Translations under genes and position numbers: made by a program
The notes under the pieces: model-generated
Databases searched by the model: none
What the model was told of the DNA's origin: nothing
What the model saw: the letters and a program-made list of their open reading frames with translations, nothing else
Shown here: piece after piece, positions 46,189 through 57,990 of the stretch
Layout: each line of letters starts with the position of its first letter
How positions within the stretch are numbered: the first letter of the stretch is position 1
Source of the DNA: Chamaelirium japonicum
Taxonomy: Eukaryota > Streptophyta > Magnoliopsida > Liliales > Melanthiaceae
Assembly (NCBI GenBank): GCA_947650365.1
Contig: OX393550.1
Coordinates: forward strand, 68,813,744 to 68,877,743
DNA length: 64,000 nucleotides
Direction: 5' to 3'

Positions 46189-47747
46189 AATGCGATAATC
46201 GTCGCACAGAGATCGATGCTACATCAGTCATCTTCATGATGCTACAACCGTTGCACTAAGATCGGTGCTACATCCGTCATCTTCATCCATAAAAGCTGAT
46301 ACTACAACCATCACATGGAGATCGGTGCTACACCCGCCGTCTTCATCAAGAAAAGTTGATGCTACAACTTCGCACAGAGATCGGTACTACACTCGTCGTC
46401 TTCAAAAGAAACCTTCAACTCCAATCACGCTAAAGAAGCTCGGAGAAGAAGAGAAGTCAAAGCCAACACTACAATCATCGCCATCAAAATAAAGTCGAAG
46501 AATAAAGAAGACTCGGATACATCACCAGCGTCATTCGAGGTGAAGATCAGGCCAAAGCCAAAAGCAAAAAGCCCAAACCCAAAGCCAAGTAAAGCAATAG
46601 CTATGCACGTGCTAAAGCCAAGTAACTACGAAGGATCACGAGCAAAACAACGCACGTTCTAGCCGATACGACGTGATGTCCGGAAGAAAGAAAGCACCAC
46701 AAGCCTCTACACCTTCTACGTTCAAGCGCTAACGCCAAAGCTACACCGACGCCAGAGCCAGACACAATAAGCTAAAGCTAAGCCAGAACCAGACGCCAGA
46801 AGCCAAAGCTAAAGTAAGAGCAAAGCCAAAGTTACGCCTGCACTGAAGCCACGCACGTGTTGATGCTACGAAGGATCACAAGTAAAGCAATGCACTTTTA
46901 GCCGATACGACGTAAAGCCCGGAAGAACGAAAGCATCACAAGTCTCTACCCCTTCTACGTTCAAGTGCTAAAAGTCAAAGCTACGCTAAAGCAAAACCAG
47001 ACGCCAGAAGCCAAATCCGAAGGTAGAAGCAAGATCGATACCGTGAACCAATAATCAAAGACACCGAGGTCTAGCAAAAGCCAAGGGAGACACGAAGATT
47101 GAGCAAACAACGCCGAAAGCCCCCTAACCGAGAAAGCGTGAAGCACGAAAAGGACAAAAGCAAAGGCAAAAATACTCGACCTCTCAAGAAACCCGAAACC
47201 TTATAAAGGTTTCTGTCCTACGCAACCCCTCCAGAGCTCTCGCACGAGGTAACATGGAGACACGGATCAAAGGGACCCTCCAGATGATCTATCCCACAAC
47301 CTCCTGATCAAATCTTCCCTGCACCCGGCTCACCACCCCTGGATCCCGGCTTTATAATCTTCGTGTGCACAATAAAGATGACCCAAATATTTTTTCCTCG
47401 CATACAACTATACAACGGCTTCTTCTCGCTGTACGGTAGCTAAAGGGGTAAAATTGTCAATTTAAAAAAAAAGGGGCGAGGAAGGGACTTAATGCTAAAC
47501 GCAACAGATACTAGGGTTTATTGTAATACAAGATTAGGGTTAGGATTAGTTAGAGGGGTCTCAGATTCATAAACCCTTTATTTATTTTGCTGCAAGTGCT
47601 GGTATACACTAGTGGGGCGGCTTTCTAGACTCCTTGTTGAAGACAGTAGGCTATCAGCAGCCGTATTGGACTACGCGCCGCCCTATAATCAATTCTCCTC
47701 CCCGACGATACATATACCTATTTATACCCTCATGTCTCTCTCTCTCC
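46189..47747. repeat. Duplicated upstream block, copy A
   Basis: Aligns collinearly with 54082-54822 plus 63211-64000, with many SNPs and small indels. It comprises ~60-bp repeats (GCTACAACCGTCGCACAGAGATCG-type, 46200-46400), AAAGCCAAAGC-rich DNA, an internal ~245-bp duplication (46620 and 46865 sharing CTACGAAGGATCAC) and a promoter-like end. Probably gene-upstream DNA copied along with the gene at 47829. Confidence 0.85.
47718..47727 (+). promoter_or_regulatory. Putative TATA box of the copy A gene
   Basis: CTATTTATAC about 105 bp upstream of the ATG at 47829. The same word is conserved at 63971-63980 in copy B. AGGATTAGGGTTAG-like telo-box words lie about 170 bp upstream in both copies. 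Confidence 0.5.
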
Positions 47748-47828
47748 CCCCAACCAAAGCCCTAGCAGCGATTGTGAATGGTAAGTGACTGTTTGATGCT
47801 CTCCCCCTCCTCCTCCTCCTCCTCGAAG

Positions 47829-50800
47829 ATGGCGGCCACCACCGCCGATTGGATCCTATCTTGCATGAAGGGCTGGCTTTACCGCTGCCTCGGTGTCGAT
47901 CCCTGAATCCACCCATAACCCCACCATCCCACGAGATGTCTCTCCTCTCCTATTCCATGCCCCAGCTGCCCCATAAGCTCAAGAAGAACCACCACCACCA
48001 GCAGGGCGACGGCGACTGTCACGCCCCAGAAATCCGGAACCGATCCTTGGGGTGTGAAGTGAGAAAAACCAAGGGATTTAGGGTTTGGTCAACTAACTAC
48101 ACCAATTAGAGTTTCTCACAGGGTTGCGATTCTCTCTTAACTGAAGAAGAATGATGAGGGAGAAAACAGAGTATTTTAAAATTTGATTTTTTTAAAATAT
48201 TTTATTAAGAGGAAACCGAGAGCTAATTTTTTTTTTTGATAAAGATGACCACGCTCGACCTTCAACCGGGCTATCCTCTCAGCATGTGCGGCCTGCTAGT
48301 GCCCCACATGCTGACAGAAGTCCCTCTTAAGGGAGCACGAGACTCAGCCTCTAATGGCGAGCCGAGTAGCCTCGCCCACTCTCTAGCACTCGGGCACTGG
48401 TTTAGAGATCCTATCTATAGGACTAGTCAATTAAGTCACTTTAAGATTTATATTTTATTGTGAGGCTTGGAGCCTTGAGGAGAGGCTTACCCAAAAATTC
48501 AGTTGGCACATTACTACTAACAAACTCAGAGCACTAGACTAAAGAACTTATAAACTCTATTTCCAATCTAGGTCAATTACATCGAATGAAAGAGTTGACA
48601 TACTAAAAAGAAAGACAAGCTAAGACTCCAACTCTGCCTCTGGACTACCACCGCTACTCCGGTTATGAGCCTCTAAAACCTGCATAAGAGCCTACTCGTG
48701 GGAAAGAGTAGCCCCCAATAGGAAATTGAGAGATTAGCCAAATTAATGGCTAGTGACATCCTAGTAGCCTTTAATACTATGAGACAACCGAGCTAATTGA
48801 ATTAAATTTAGCAGTACTATTACATAATATAATATTTACAAATTAATACCCTAATCCTACCAGCAGTCTATATTCTCATGCAATACCTACTGTCACTAGA
48901 TTGTCTAACATAAAGTTCACTCAATATTTTACAGTAAACTATTTAAACAAAAAGATCATCTGAATGTTACCAGATTGCCAATGCTCCAAAATTCCATAAT
49001 TCAACATTAAGATTCCATACTTGTTAACTAGTAATCATATAAAATATCTATCCTAATGTGAACCCCGGATATTTTGTTCATCCTGCCCCCGGTCGGGCAT
49101 TACTATAGGGCCTTTTATTTCGATGTAGAGGGCCAACTCTCTCGCCGTGCATACTCCAACACCATGCGCAAAGTCACCCATATGATCATAAGGGGTTTCC
49201 CGTCTTTTACGGTGGAGCTCTACCGCCCAACTTGCTTTCCTTGGGGGCTTCAACTATCCCGGGACAGGATTGCTAGGCCAATCCCTCTTCGAGGGCACCA
49301 CCTATTGGCTTTACCACAATCCCTGCCCGTGACCCCTTAGCCTCCTGACCTTCAGCTGTGCGCGCAGGGTGGTTCACGGCCCTTGCGCGCACGGGATCCC
49401 AATATTCTTACAAGACATATCACCAATTTCATCCACTTTAACAAAATATTCAACGCTCAATACAGTAAATAATTGTTTTCACATATATATACCGGAACAG
49501 ATAAAAAAAATATAGATACGGTGATTATCGATTTGCAACGGTTTAACCCTGGTCCCGTACTGCTCTCGCAACCCATAATAATACTACAGCTAAAGATCAC
49601 ATCGCTCTTAAAGCGATTCGACCTACACTCTCCAAAACCAATGTATTAGGGTTACCACTCCTTTTAGAAGGGTGGGTCCCGATAATCATTATTTAATCAA
49701 ATTATATTTTAATTTAAGGGAATACCTACCTACGGTGTCCATGCAATAATTATAATTATTTTATTAATATTTTAAAGTGTGCGTCGCCGGAATCGCGACT
49801 CCGCATGCCATGAGGGGTCCATGTGACCACATGCGACGATACCCGGTGGGACCCGCATGCAGTACCATGGACACCTATTCTAGTTGTTCTCATTTCCCAC
49901 TATCAAAGACCACGGGAAGGGGAGTAGATGTCACCTGATTGTCGATCACGCACGAACTCCCGTTAACTGTCCTTGATCCGTCTCTGCTCCATCTACGGCT
50001 GGATCATCCCGGTTACGCACTGCCAAATTCACACATAGCGGACCCATGGTCAATGCTTGCTATGAGTAATACGGGTTTAGGGCTGAGTTGGCCAAGTCAA
50101 GAATTTATGCATCATCGGACACCGGTCTATTGGCACGCAAAACGATGCTACAGTCTTGGTTAGTCGGCATTGCCGATGCAACGAATCGCACTACGGCTCA
50201 TTTGTACTATTCCGTCTAAATGGTCGCATCCGCGTCGGGCTCTACTACTAACGTGACTTGTGCTCCGAAGAACCTTCGGCCTTACTACCAAGGTGTGGAT
50301 TCAGTTCAAGATTGGGTTCGATTCATCATTCCGCCCGATATGATCTCGGGCTTGGGTGCGGATACGGTCGGGTTGCAAAGACAAGTTGTTAAGCCTCACC
50401 GAGCCGACGCACGGGTTGGTGATAGGGAATGTGTCTCGCCCGGTCGATCTCTGGAATTAGCCGGAAGATGCTCTGGGAGCCATCGGGTACCGTCTCGTTT
50501 GCACCTAAAATGGTGTGATCGATGAAAGATTTGTTGAACCGGGTCCCAGGTAAGGGCATCTTGGTAATTACATCTGGTAGGTATCAACCTATCGCTAATG
50601 GATAGGCCTCGAAGAACCAAGTCTATGGCCGCTAGTTTCATCCAATTTCAACACCGGACTACAAAACGTGGAATGTTTTGATGACTGTGCATAGCACAAC
50701 GGTCGGGCCATGCCACTTAAGTGGCTGCTAAGGGTATCCCCTAATTCAAAATATAAATTCTATACAATAATTTATGAAAACAACTCCTAATATTTTAAAT

Positions 50801-51827
50801 AAAATTAAAGTAAAAGACTTATATGCCCTTAAGGGCTTATTCAATTTGCAAATCGTACCACCCATACTCTCACAAAACCATTGCTCCGGGATGAGGTTTG
50901 CCTCGCTCCCAAACCTCGTAAGAAGGTCGGCCGGCCATCCCGTCGGCGACGATCCGAAGAGGGCGCTAGGGAGAGCGGCCCAGAACACCCCGTGCGAGCC
51001 GGGGTGGCCTAGTTCCTAGCCGGCGGGGTCCGGAAAATGGCCCGGAGTTGGACTGTTTCGAGGCATGCAACAGAGAAGGAGGAGGTGCAAAGGAGCTTGC
51101 CTCGGGTGGGGTTCGTGGAGGTCGTCGGGGTCGTTGTCGTCGCCGCTGATGCGCTGCGAGCCGTGGAGGAGATGGTGGGGCCCATCACTGGGGAGAAGGA
51201 AGAGGAGGTTGCCGGAGCTCGGGGAGGTTGCCGGCAACGGGGCGACGGCACCAGGGCCGTGCGACGGTGAACGGCGTCGAGGCAAGGGGCTGGCCGAGGT
51301 GGCAAGGTGATGGGACACCCTTGATGGGTGGCGGTCGTTGGGCCGGGTCGGGGTTGCGAGATGCCGGTGGCCGGACCGGGTTGGCAACGCGAAGAGAGGG
51401 GCCGGAGGGGGGCTCTCACCTGAGCAGCGGCGGCCGTCGGGCGGCGCCGGCAGAAACCGAGAGGGGGAGGGGAGTGAGGGAGATGTAGAGGAGAGAGAGA
51501 CAGAGGGTTGGGAGAGAGGGGCTCGGGTTGAGGAAGGGGGAGAGGGGCTGAAGGAGGGAAGGGGGAGGGGGCTAGCATGGGGTTTTTAAAAGGGAGGGGA
51601 GGAGCAGCGACCGGCGGAATTCGGGGCTGGATCCGGGGCGGCGGCAGCGGCGAGATTCGGGGCGGGATCCGGGGCGGCGGCCGGCGGGATTCGCGGGCTC
51701 GGGATGAGGGGAGAGCAGGGGTGACGGGACGTGAGGAAGGGGGGCGGCTGGCGGGTCGGATTGGATCGGGTTTGGTGAGATCCGAGAAAGAGGGGGGTCG
51801 GATTTGAGAGGGAGAAGAGGGATCCGT

Positions 51828-51874
<47 letters not shown>

Positions 51875-52735
51875 GGAGTGGGATCCGAGAGGGAGAAGAA
51901 TCGGATCGGGTTTTGGGGGGTTGAGGAGAGAGAGAGAGAGAGATATCAGTTGAGTTGGGTTCGATTTGGAATTAAGAGAGAGAGAGAGAGAGAGATATGG
52001 GGATAGGCTTGGGTCTGGCTAAAATGGGTTGGTTGAAGGGGATGTATAAAATTTAAATGGGTTTGGTTGGGTTCAGATGAGGGTGAAGGTGGGTTTGGGT
52101 TTGGGATAAAGTGAGAGAAAGAGAGATAGAGATAGAGAGAGAGAAAGGAAGGAGGGTGGCTGTTGGTTTGGGTTTGGGTTTGGGATAAAGTGAGAGAAAG
52201 AGAGATAGAGAGAGAGAGGAAGGAGGGTGGCTGTTGGTTTGGATTTGGGTTTTTATTTATTTGTTTTCTTTCTTTTTTTTTTTTTTTTTTTTTTACTTAT
52301 AACAATCGGCTCGACTCGAGCTCGAACCCGTCGCGCTGAGATCCACCAGCATGTGAACCTCGTCAGGTCCGATCAACTCGGATAAGCACCAATTTATTAA
52401 TTCACATAAGATTATCGTGCTCTGATACACGCACGTACATGCCCAAGCATAAAGTATTATTCTTTCACTGTCGATTTACGACTCGGACCCCGAACCCATT
52501 GTTCGGTCCAACTCAAGCTCAAACACACAGCATAGCCATTAGCATATTAAAAAAAAAATTCATTGGTCTACCAACAATAATAATAATACTAAAACACAGG
52601 GGTGCCCATAGCAAAAGTGAACTCGGATTTTCCGGTTATTACAGCGACAGCCGGTTCCTCATCACGGTGAACGTGATCGGTAGTTCGGGCCCCATCTGGT
52701 ACCCTGTGAAATAGGATGAACTTGTCGCCACCGTC
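47829..52735 (+). pseudogene. First-exon pseudogene, probably DUF7054 (At4g22758-like), split by a solo LTR
   Basis: ATG 47829 begins MAATTADWILSCMKGWLYRC. One frameshift follows before 47936, where the frame reads MSLLSYSMPQLPHKLKKN and runs to Asp at 48016. A 4.6-kb solo LTR follows. The same frame resumes at 52649 with SRFLITVNVIGSSGPIWYPV, then a TAG stop (52709-52711), then DELVATVI. The RFLITVNVxGSxGPI...DELVxxVI pattern resembles the conserved domain of plant At4g22758-like/DUF7054 proteins, whose molecular role is not known; this naming is from memory of the pattern. After about 52735 the homology is lost. Frameshift, stop and insertion make it non-functional. The related copy B promoter at 63211-64000 suggests another gene copy just beyond the window. 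Confidence 0.55.
48017..52643 (-). mobile_element. Very long solo LTR (4.6 kb) of a gypsy element
   Basis: Plus-strand ends TGTCACGCCCC and TTTCCGGTTATTACA, flanked by the perfect target duplication GCGAC (48012-48016 and 52644-52648) inside the exon described above. No internal gag-pol or PBS is present. A block near GTCTTTTACGGTGGAGC (49200-49218) matches the Tekay LTRs, giving the same family and minus orientation. It contains (GA)n tracts (51828-51874, 51930-51990) and a GC-rich stretch (50930-51760) whose overlapping frames on both strands are not genes. Confidence 0.85.
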
Positions 52736-54081
52736 ATCCAACCCTAGCTCCACGTCTCCCACCAAAGCTCCCATAAACAATGAAGAATATGAAGGGGCGA
52801 GGGTCCTTATAAGGACCTCAATTCCATGCAAATACGTAGTCAAGGCCAAGTGTTACATATGTCCTGCGAGCACACTTAACCTTGAGGGTACATTTGTGGA
52901 CATCGAAATTAGCCCACGGATCGAACCTGGCCCGCACACAACACCCCGCATGCAAACCCGGCCCGCATGTGAAACTCGGCCCACACCCAACAGTCCGTGT
53001 GTGAAACTTGGCCCATACACAACGGCCTGCACAAGAAACTCGGCCCATATGCAGCGGTTCGCAAAGGAAAAGGGCTAAACCTGACTCGGATGAACACTAG
53101 TAGACCCACCACATACAACTGGGCCCCACCATATTCACCCAAGCCAAGAAGGGGTCAAACGGGCTTACCTGAAAATCGGGTCCATTGGCCCCCTCATGCA
53201 AAACCATAGCCCCCTCCCACACAGAGAGGTGTGGCTAGCCAGAAAAAGAAAATAAAAGGAAATAAATCCGCCTAGTGCGAGGGGAGGTAGCGTGGACTTC
53301 TACACAAACCATGGATCCATATCGATCCCTCGATCCGACGGACAAAAAGAAAAGTCATGTCGCTACAAAAAAAGAAAGAGATAAAAGTTATTTTCCCCCC
53401 AAGAAGAAAGATAAATCTCATCAGTTATGGGGAGAGATATTCGAGGGATGCACAAAATCGCAGCCATATCTCTCACATTTTCCCCCCTTTGCCTACAAAT
53501 AGAGGGGCATGGGGATGACATCAAAGGTCGAAAAAAATTGAAGACGAAGGCCCCGCAAAGAATGAGGTTCGCCCTCGACGACCCAAGGCTTCACGAGGCA
53601 CGACGAGCGCTTCCTATAGGAACGTCTTAGCCCACAAAAGTCCTCATCAACGTGAACATCTTGCATGGAAGATCAAAGCTTTGACTCCTCGTACAAAAAA
53701 GAAAGCTTGGAAAAGAAGGCCTGGAATCAACATCACCCTATCGTCTCCAATAATCTCCAACTCCAAAGATGTCAAAAGTAAAGGCCAGGGAAGAAGATCG
53801 AAGCGACGTCACACCCGTTGTCTTCAACAAGCATCTGCTCCATTCACGAAGAAGAAAGCTTGGAGAATGATACCCAATGCAGCACTACACTTGTCGTCTT
53901 CAATAAGTATCCGCTCTATTCACGAAGAAGAAAGCTTAGAGACGGATACTCGAAGCGGCGCTACACCCATTGCCTTCAACAAAGCCTTTAACTCCGATCA
54001 AGCCAAATACATCCGGAGAAGAAGCCGACGCTACAACCGTCGCACAAAGATCGATGCTACACCCACCATCTTCAATAATAA
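52736..54081. other. Unassigned DNA between gene copies A and B
   Basis: From 52920 to 53060, short repeats of the type AACTCGGCCCACA/AACCCGGCCCGCA. From 53680 to 54080, imperfect ~80-bp repeats sharing TTCACGAAGAAGAAAGCTT. The 177-codon frame at 53681-54214 simply translates these repeats. No gene recognised. Confidence 0.5.
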
Positions 54082-54822
54082 AATCAACACGACAACCGTC
54101 GCACGGAGATCGATGCTACATCCGCATCTTCATGAAGCTACAACCGTTGCACTGAGATCGGTCCTACATCTGCCATTTTCATCAATAAAAGCCGATACTA
54201 CAACCGTCGCATGAAGATCGGTGCTACACCCGCCGTCTTCATCAAGAAAAGTCGATGCTACAACCGTCGCACAGAGATCGATACTACAGCCGTCGTCTTC
54301 AAAAGAAGCCTTCAACTCCGCTCATGCTAAAGAAGCTCGGAGAAGAAGAGATGTCAAAGCCAACACCACAACCATCGCCTTCAAAATAAAGTCGGAGAAT
54401 AAAGAAGACTCGGAAACATCGCCATCGTAATTCAAGGTGAAGATCAAGCCAAAGCAAGCAAAAAGCTCAAACCCAAAGCCAAGCAAAGCAAGTGCTACGC
54501 ACGTGCTAAAGCCAACTACGAAGGATCACAAGCAAAGCAATGCACTTTCTAGCCACTACGACGCGAAGTCCGGAAGAAAGAAAGCACTGCAAGCCTCTAC
54601 CCCTTCTACGTTCAATCGTTAACGCCAAAGCTAAAGCTAAGACAAAACCAGACGCCAGAAGCCAAAGCTAAAGTGAAAGTAAAGCCAAAGTTATGCCTAC
54701 GCTGAAGCCACGTACGCACGTGCTGATGCCAAGCAACTACGAAGGATCACGAGTAAAGCAACACACTTTTATCCGATACGACGCAAAGTTTGGAAGAACG
54801 AAAGCATCACAAGTCTCTACCC
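54082..54822. repeat. Duplicated upstream block, copy B, left part
   Basis: Collinear with 46189-46951, interrupted at TACCC (54818-54822) by an LTR retrotransposon and continued at 63211. Confidence 0.85.
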
Positions 54823-55763
54823 TGTGGGTGCAAATTTTGGCAAGAGTTTACCAACTACTACGGGACCCACCGGCCCTGCCTGGTGGGCCCACGAAGACTA
54901 CAGCGGGACCCACCGGCCCTGCCTGGTGGGCCCACGAAGACTACAGCGGGACCCACCGGCCCTGCCTGGTGGGCCCACGAAGACTACAGCGGGACCCACC
55001 GGCCCTGCCTGGTGGGCCCACGAAGACTACAGCGGGACCCACCGGCCCTGCCTGGTGGGCCCATGAAGACTACAGCGGGACCCACCGGCCCTGCCTGGTG
55101 GGCCCACGAAGACTACAGCGGGACCCACCGGCCCTGCCTGGTGGGCCCACGAAGACTACAGCGGGACCCACCGGCCCTGCCTGGTGGGCCCACGAAGACT
55201 ACAGCGGGACCCACCGGCCCTGCCTGGTGGGCCCACAAGGACTACCGCGGGACCCACCGGCCCTGCCTGGAGGACCCCCAGATACGACAGCAGAAACCGC
55301 CATTTACCCCAGGACTCACTCCTAGAGATTCCTATAAATAGCAGAGCCTTCGAATGTAAAAGGATCGAAATGAAGATCCACAAATCTGATTTGCACTCTG
55401 AGATCTGACTTTCAGAACCAGAGCTCTGGGATTTCACACTTCCGATCTACCATCTCCCTTTGATCTTCTTTTAGAAAGATCAGTGTTTACAGTGATACTC
55501 GGCCTGTCGAGATCACTTCAATATAAGTGTTAGTGAATTCGGGTTGCACCCTATAGCACGGAGACGTAGGCTTCGGCTGAACTCCGAGATCACTTCTCGT
55601 GTCAAACTCTCTCTGATTGCATCTCTCTGTTTACAAATCAAAAGCTTCAACTTCGATCAACAGTCGATCAACAGATCGACCAACGATCTTCGACGTCAAC
55701 ACGAACATTCAATTGACTGGTGCTGCGAGAGTCTTCGGGTCGGCACGAAGATTTTCCCTCACA
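54823..55763 (+). repeat. 5' LTR of the gag-only element
   Basis: TGTGGGTGCAAATTTTGGC to TTTTCCCTCACA. It includes ten 43-bp units (54862-55290) and a TATA box TATAAATA (55333-55340), where element transcription should start shortly downstream. Confidence 0.95.
54862..55290. repeat. 43-bp tandem array in the 5' LTR, 10 units
   Basis: The unit contains GGGACCCACCGGCCCTGCCT and GGTGGGCCCACGAAGACTAC. As 43 is not a multiple of 3, three units cycle through all frames, which leaves long frames open on the plus strand. These are not genes. One unit has CATGAAG, and the last is degenerate. Confidence 0.95.
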
Positions 55764-55764
55764 G

Positions 55765-55785
55765 TTTGGCGCCGTCTGTGGGATC
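55765..55785 (+). other. Primer-binding site of the gag-only element
   Basis: TTTGGCGCCGTCTGTGGGATC one base after the LTR; the same 21-mer as at 34340-34320 on the minus strand. Confidence 0.9.
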
Positions 55786-55985
55786 CGAGCGAGAAGCTGT
55801 GTTCTCTCTCTACTTCGACTACCGGATCAATAGCCAAACTTCCTCGCCCCCTCGGTTGATCATACAACTGATCGGACGACGGCAATCTCGTTGCACCCTT
55901 CGCACTCTGAATGGCGAGAACCAAACATCAGGGTCAACCAGAAGGAAGTAATACTCAATAATAAGCTCGTCCTGAGACTCGATCA

Positions 55986-57656
55986 ATGAGTCAAAGGCTC
56001 AATTTCGGACAGCCCCTTGCTGTCCCAGAGATGGGGGTTCATTCAGGGAGTGGACGATCTGTCGATCGACCGATCATCCACCCTGCGCGACAATCAATTG
56101 GTCAAACAACCCCCACTCCTGCTAAAGACCCTCCTTCGACATATCAAATTTCAGCGGTCGACTTTCAACTGCTTCAATTTGCAAAGCAAAACGCCACCCT
56201 CACCGCTGAGAGGGATGCTCTCAAGAGGGCAGCTTCTGAGGCTGGGATCGCTCTTCCTATCCCCTCTACAAATGAGAGGGTCGATCTTCCGCAACATTCA
56301 ATCCACTCTGAGCAACAGAGGTCAATGGGCACTACTACCCTCGAAAGGGTTCGACGCGATCCAACTCCCTCTGCTGCCCTGTGGAAGCAGAGTGTTTGGA
56401 ACCGCCTCGACGACGAATCCTCTCAATCCACTCCTGGTTGCAACTTCAACAAAAGAGTCCCTTCAAAGCAAGATGACTCGAGAAGATGTCAGATGAAAGG
56501 TGCGCCCTCGAAGAATAGAGTTTCACCATCCGTTCCGCTTCAACGTGGGCTCGGATCATCACCATCCGTTCCGCTTCAACGTGGGCTCGGATCAGACCTT
56601 CATCATCGACTCCAACTTGCCGAACAGGACCTCTCGATCTTACCCCTCGATCTCCATCTAAGTCGAGGGCAGGGTCGTAGGGATGGATACTCCTCCGTCG
56701 GACCCCTCCATCGAAGCTTATTCGAGTCAGCATTTCCAAGGGGATGGAGAACACCCACTCTACCCAAATTCAATTGCGTCAAAGGAGATCCAACTCTCCA
56801 TATACTCTCTTTCAAACAATCCCTGACACCGCATGAAGAAGAGAACAACGTGCTCTGCCGCACCTTCGCCGGGAGCCTCGATGAGCCATCCCTCGATTGG
56901 TACCACAACCTTCGAGCTGGATCCATTACTCAGTTCAGCGTCTTAGCCAATCTCTTTGTGCAACATTATCAACTTAATTTGAAGCCGGAGAAGAAGCTCG
57001 ATTCCCTCTATCGGCTAAGGATGGGTTCGGATGAGAGTCTTCGCAGCTTCACAAGGAGATTTCGCAATGAGCACGCTGCCCTCTCTGGGAGGCATCTGGA
57101 TGATGAAGCTATCATGTTGGCATTTCAGAATGCACTCCGCTTCGACATGCACATTTACAACGACTTCATTCGCAATCCTCCTCTTTCCCTAGGTTCAATG
57201 TTTGATCGAATCCAACGGGAAATTGAGGTTGAGGATGATCAAGTTGCCCGAAAGGGACGAGAGACGAAGAGGCGACCCGCCGAAAGGGAAACCACAAAAT
57301 ATGCTACCAGAGCCTACAACGCAGAAGCAGAAGTTCCTCTCGCACCCAAGCGATTAAAAAACGATGGACGCCGATCTCCTCCAAAGAAGACTACTTTTAC
57401 CAAATGGAATCTACCAATCGAACAGATCCTCGATCGAATTCAGCATGAAGAGTTCCTCCGATGGCCTAATCCACTGCAGCCCGACACTAAGGCCACTGCA
57501 GACAAAACCGTCTACTGTGATTTCCATCGCAGTCATGGCCATTCTACCGATCAATGTCACCGGCTAAGGTATCATTTGGAAGATCTGCTACGTATAGGAC
57601 ATCTCCAAGAATTTGTCAAAGGCAGGCAAGATCATTCCGTCAAACATCGACAGTGA
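55986..57656 (+). CDS. Gag protein of the gag-only Tat-like element
   Basis: 556 residues, uninterrupted. The N-terminal half is variable and includes a tandem copy of SPSVPLQRGLGS (about residues 181-204). The gag core (about 262-420) shows LPKFNCVKGDPTLHILSF, LDWYHNLRAGSITQFSVLAN and SLRSFTRRFRNE. The C-terminus has YCDFHRSHGHSTDQCHRLRY, a CCHC-like zinc-binding motif, followed by the DLLRIGHLQEFV tail typical of Tat-lineage Gag. Gag forms the cytoplasmic particle that packages element RNA. An earlier in-frame ATG at 55911 (MARTKHQGQPEG) is cut off by two adjacent TAA stops (55959-55964), so 55986 is the likely start, giving a slightly shortened Gag. Confidence 0.85.
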   Translation: MSQRLNFGQPLAVPEMGVHSGSGRSVDRPIIHPARQSIGQTTPTPAKDPPSTYQISAVDFQLLQFAKQNATLTAERDALKRAASEAGIALPIPSTNERVDLPQHSIHSEQQRSMGTTTLERVRRDPTPSAALWKQSVWNRLDDESSQSTPGCNFNKRVPSKQDDSRRCQMKGAPSKNRVSPSVPLQRGLGSSPSVPLQRGLGSDLHHRLQLAEQDLSILPLDLHLSRGQGRRDGYSSVGPLHRSLFESAFPRGWRTPTLPKFNCVKGDPTLHILSFKQSLTPHEEENNVLCRTFAGSLDEPSLDWYHNLRAGSITQFSVLANLFVQHYQLNLKPEKKLDSLYRLRMGSDESLRSFTRRFRNEHAALSGRHLDDEAIMLAFQNALRFDMHIYNDFIRNPPLSLGSMFDRIQREIEVEDDQVARKGRETKRRPAERETTKYATRAYNAEAEVPLAPKRLKNDGRRSPPKKTTFTKWNLPIEQILDRIQHEEFLRWPNPLQPDTKATADKTVYCDFHRSHGHSTDQCHRLRYHLEDLLRIGHLQEFVKGRQDHSVKHRQ

Positions 57657-57671
57657 AGATCTCGCTCGAGA

Positions 57672-57857
57672 TTGAAAGATCTGGGGGTTAGAGATAGTCT
57701 ACTTTCAAGCAACCATTCGAATTGCCAGAGAGCACAGCAGTGGAAACTAGATCCCAACTGGGAAGGTCTATACAAAGTCAAATCAGAAGGAGGCCAAGGA
57801 TTCTATCGATTGCCACGGGCTTGGAATGCTCGAAATCTTAAATTGTTCTATCTATGA
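57672..57857 (+). pseudogene. Integrase C-terminal remnant
   Basis: The frame includes KLDPNWEGLYKVKSEGGQGF and LPRAWNARNLKLFYL, the end of a Tat-type integrase (PNWEGPY...PRxWNAxxLKxYY). It follows gag by 15 bp, so the rest of pol (protease, RT, RNase H, most of integrase) was lost in a single large deletion or never copied. It has no catalytic residues. Confidence 0.75.
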
Positions 57858-57990
57858 TGAAAATTCTATGTTGAATAAAGATTGCTTTCAAACGTCTACT
57901 TGTCCGTTCAAATTCTGAGTTATGAGACAGCGCAATATTCAGTTTCAAACCTTCAAGTAAATTCAAGTTGAGCCAGCTCAACCTTCAAGC

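Noticed and set aside
48236-48463. 75-codon frame and others at 49074-50525
   Set aside because: Inside the solo LTR bounded by GCGAC duplications; no protein family recognised.
51009-51578. 189-codon minus-strand Pro/Ala/Ser-rich frame and overlapping plus frames
   Set aside because: GC-rich part of the solo LTR; frames are open on both strands at once and no domain is visible.
53681-54214. 177-codon plus-strand frame
   Set aside because: Built from imperfect 60-80-bp repeats; the corresponding frame in duplicated copy A is not conserved.
54862-55290. Regularly spaced repeats considered as a CRISPR array
   Set aside because: Units are direct head-to-tail copies without unique spacers, inside an LTR of a plant retrotransposon.
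54693-55341. Long plus-strand frames (up to 210 codons) rich in GTHRPCLVGPRRLQ, again at 62299-62788
   Set aside because: They are translations of the 43-bp LTR array, open in all frames because 43 is not divisible by three; frame content differs only by phase.
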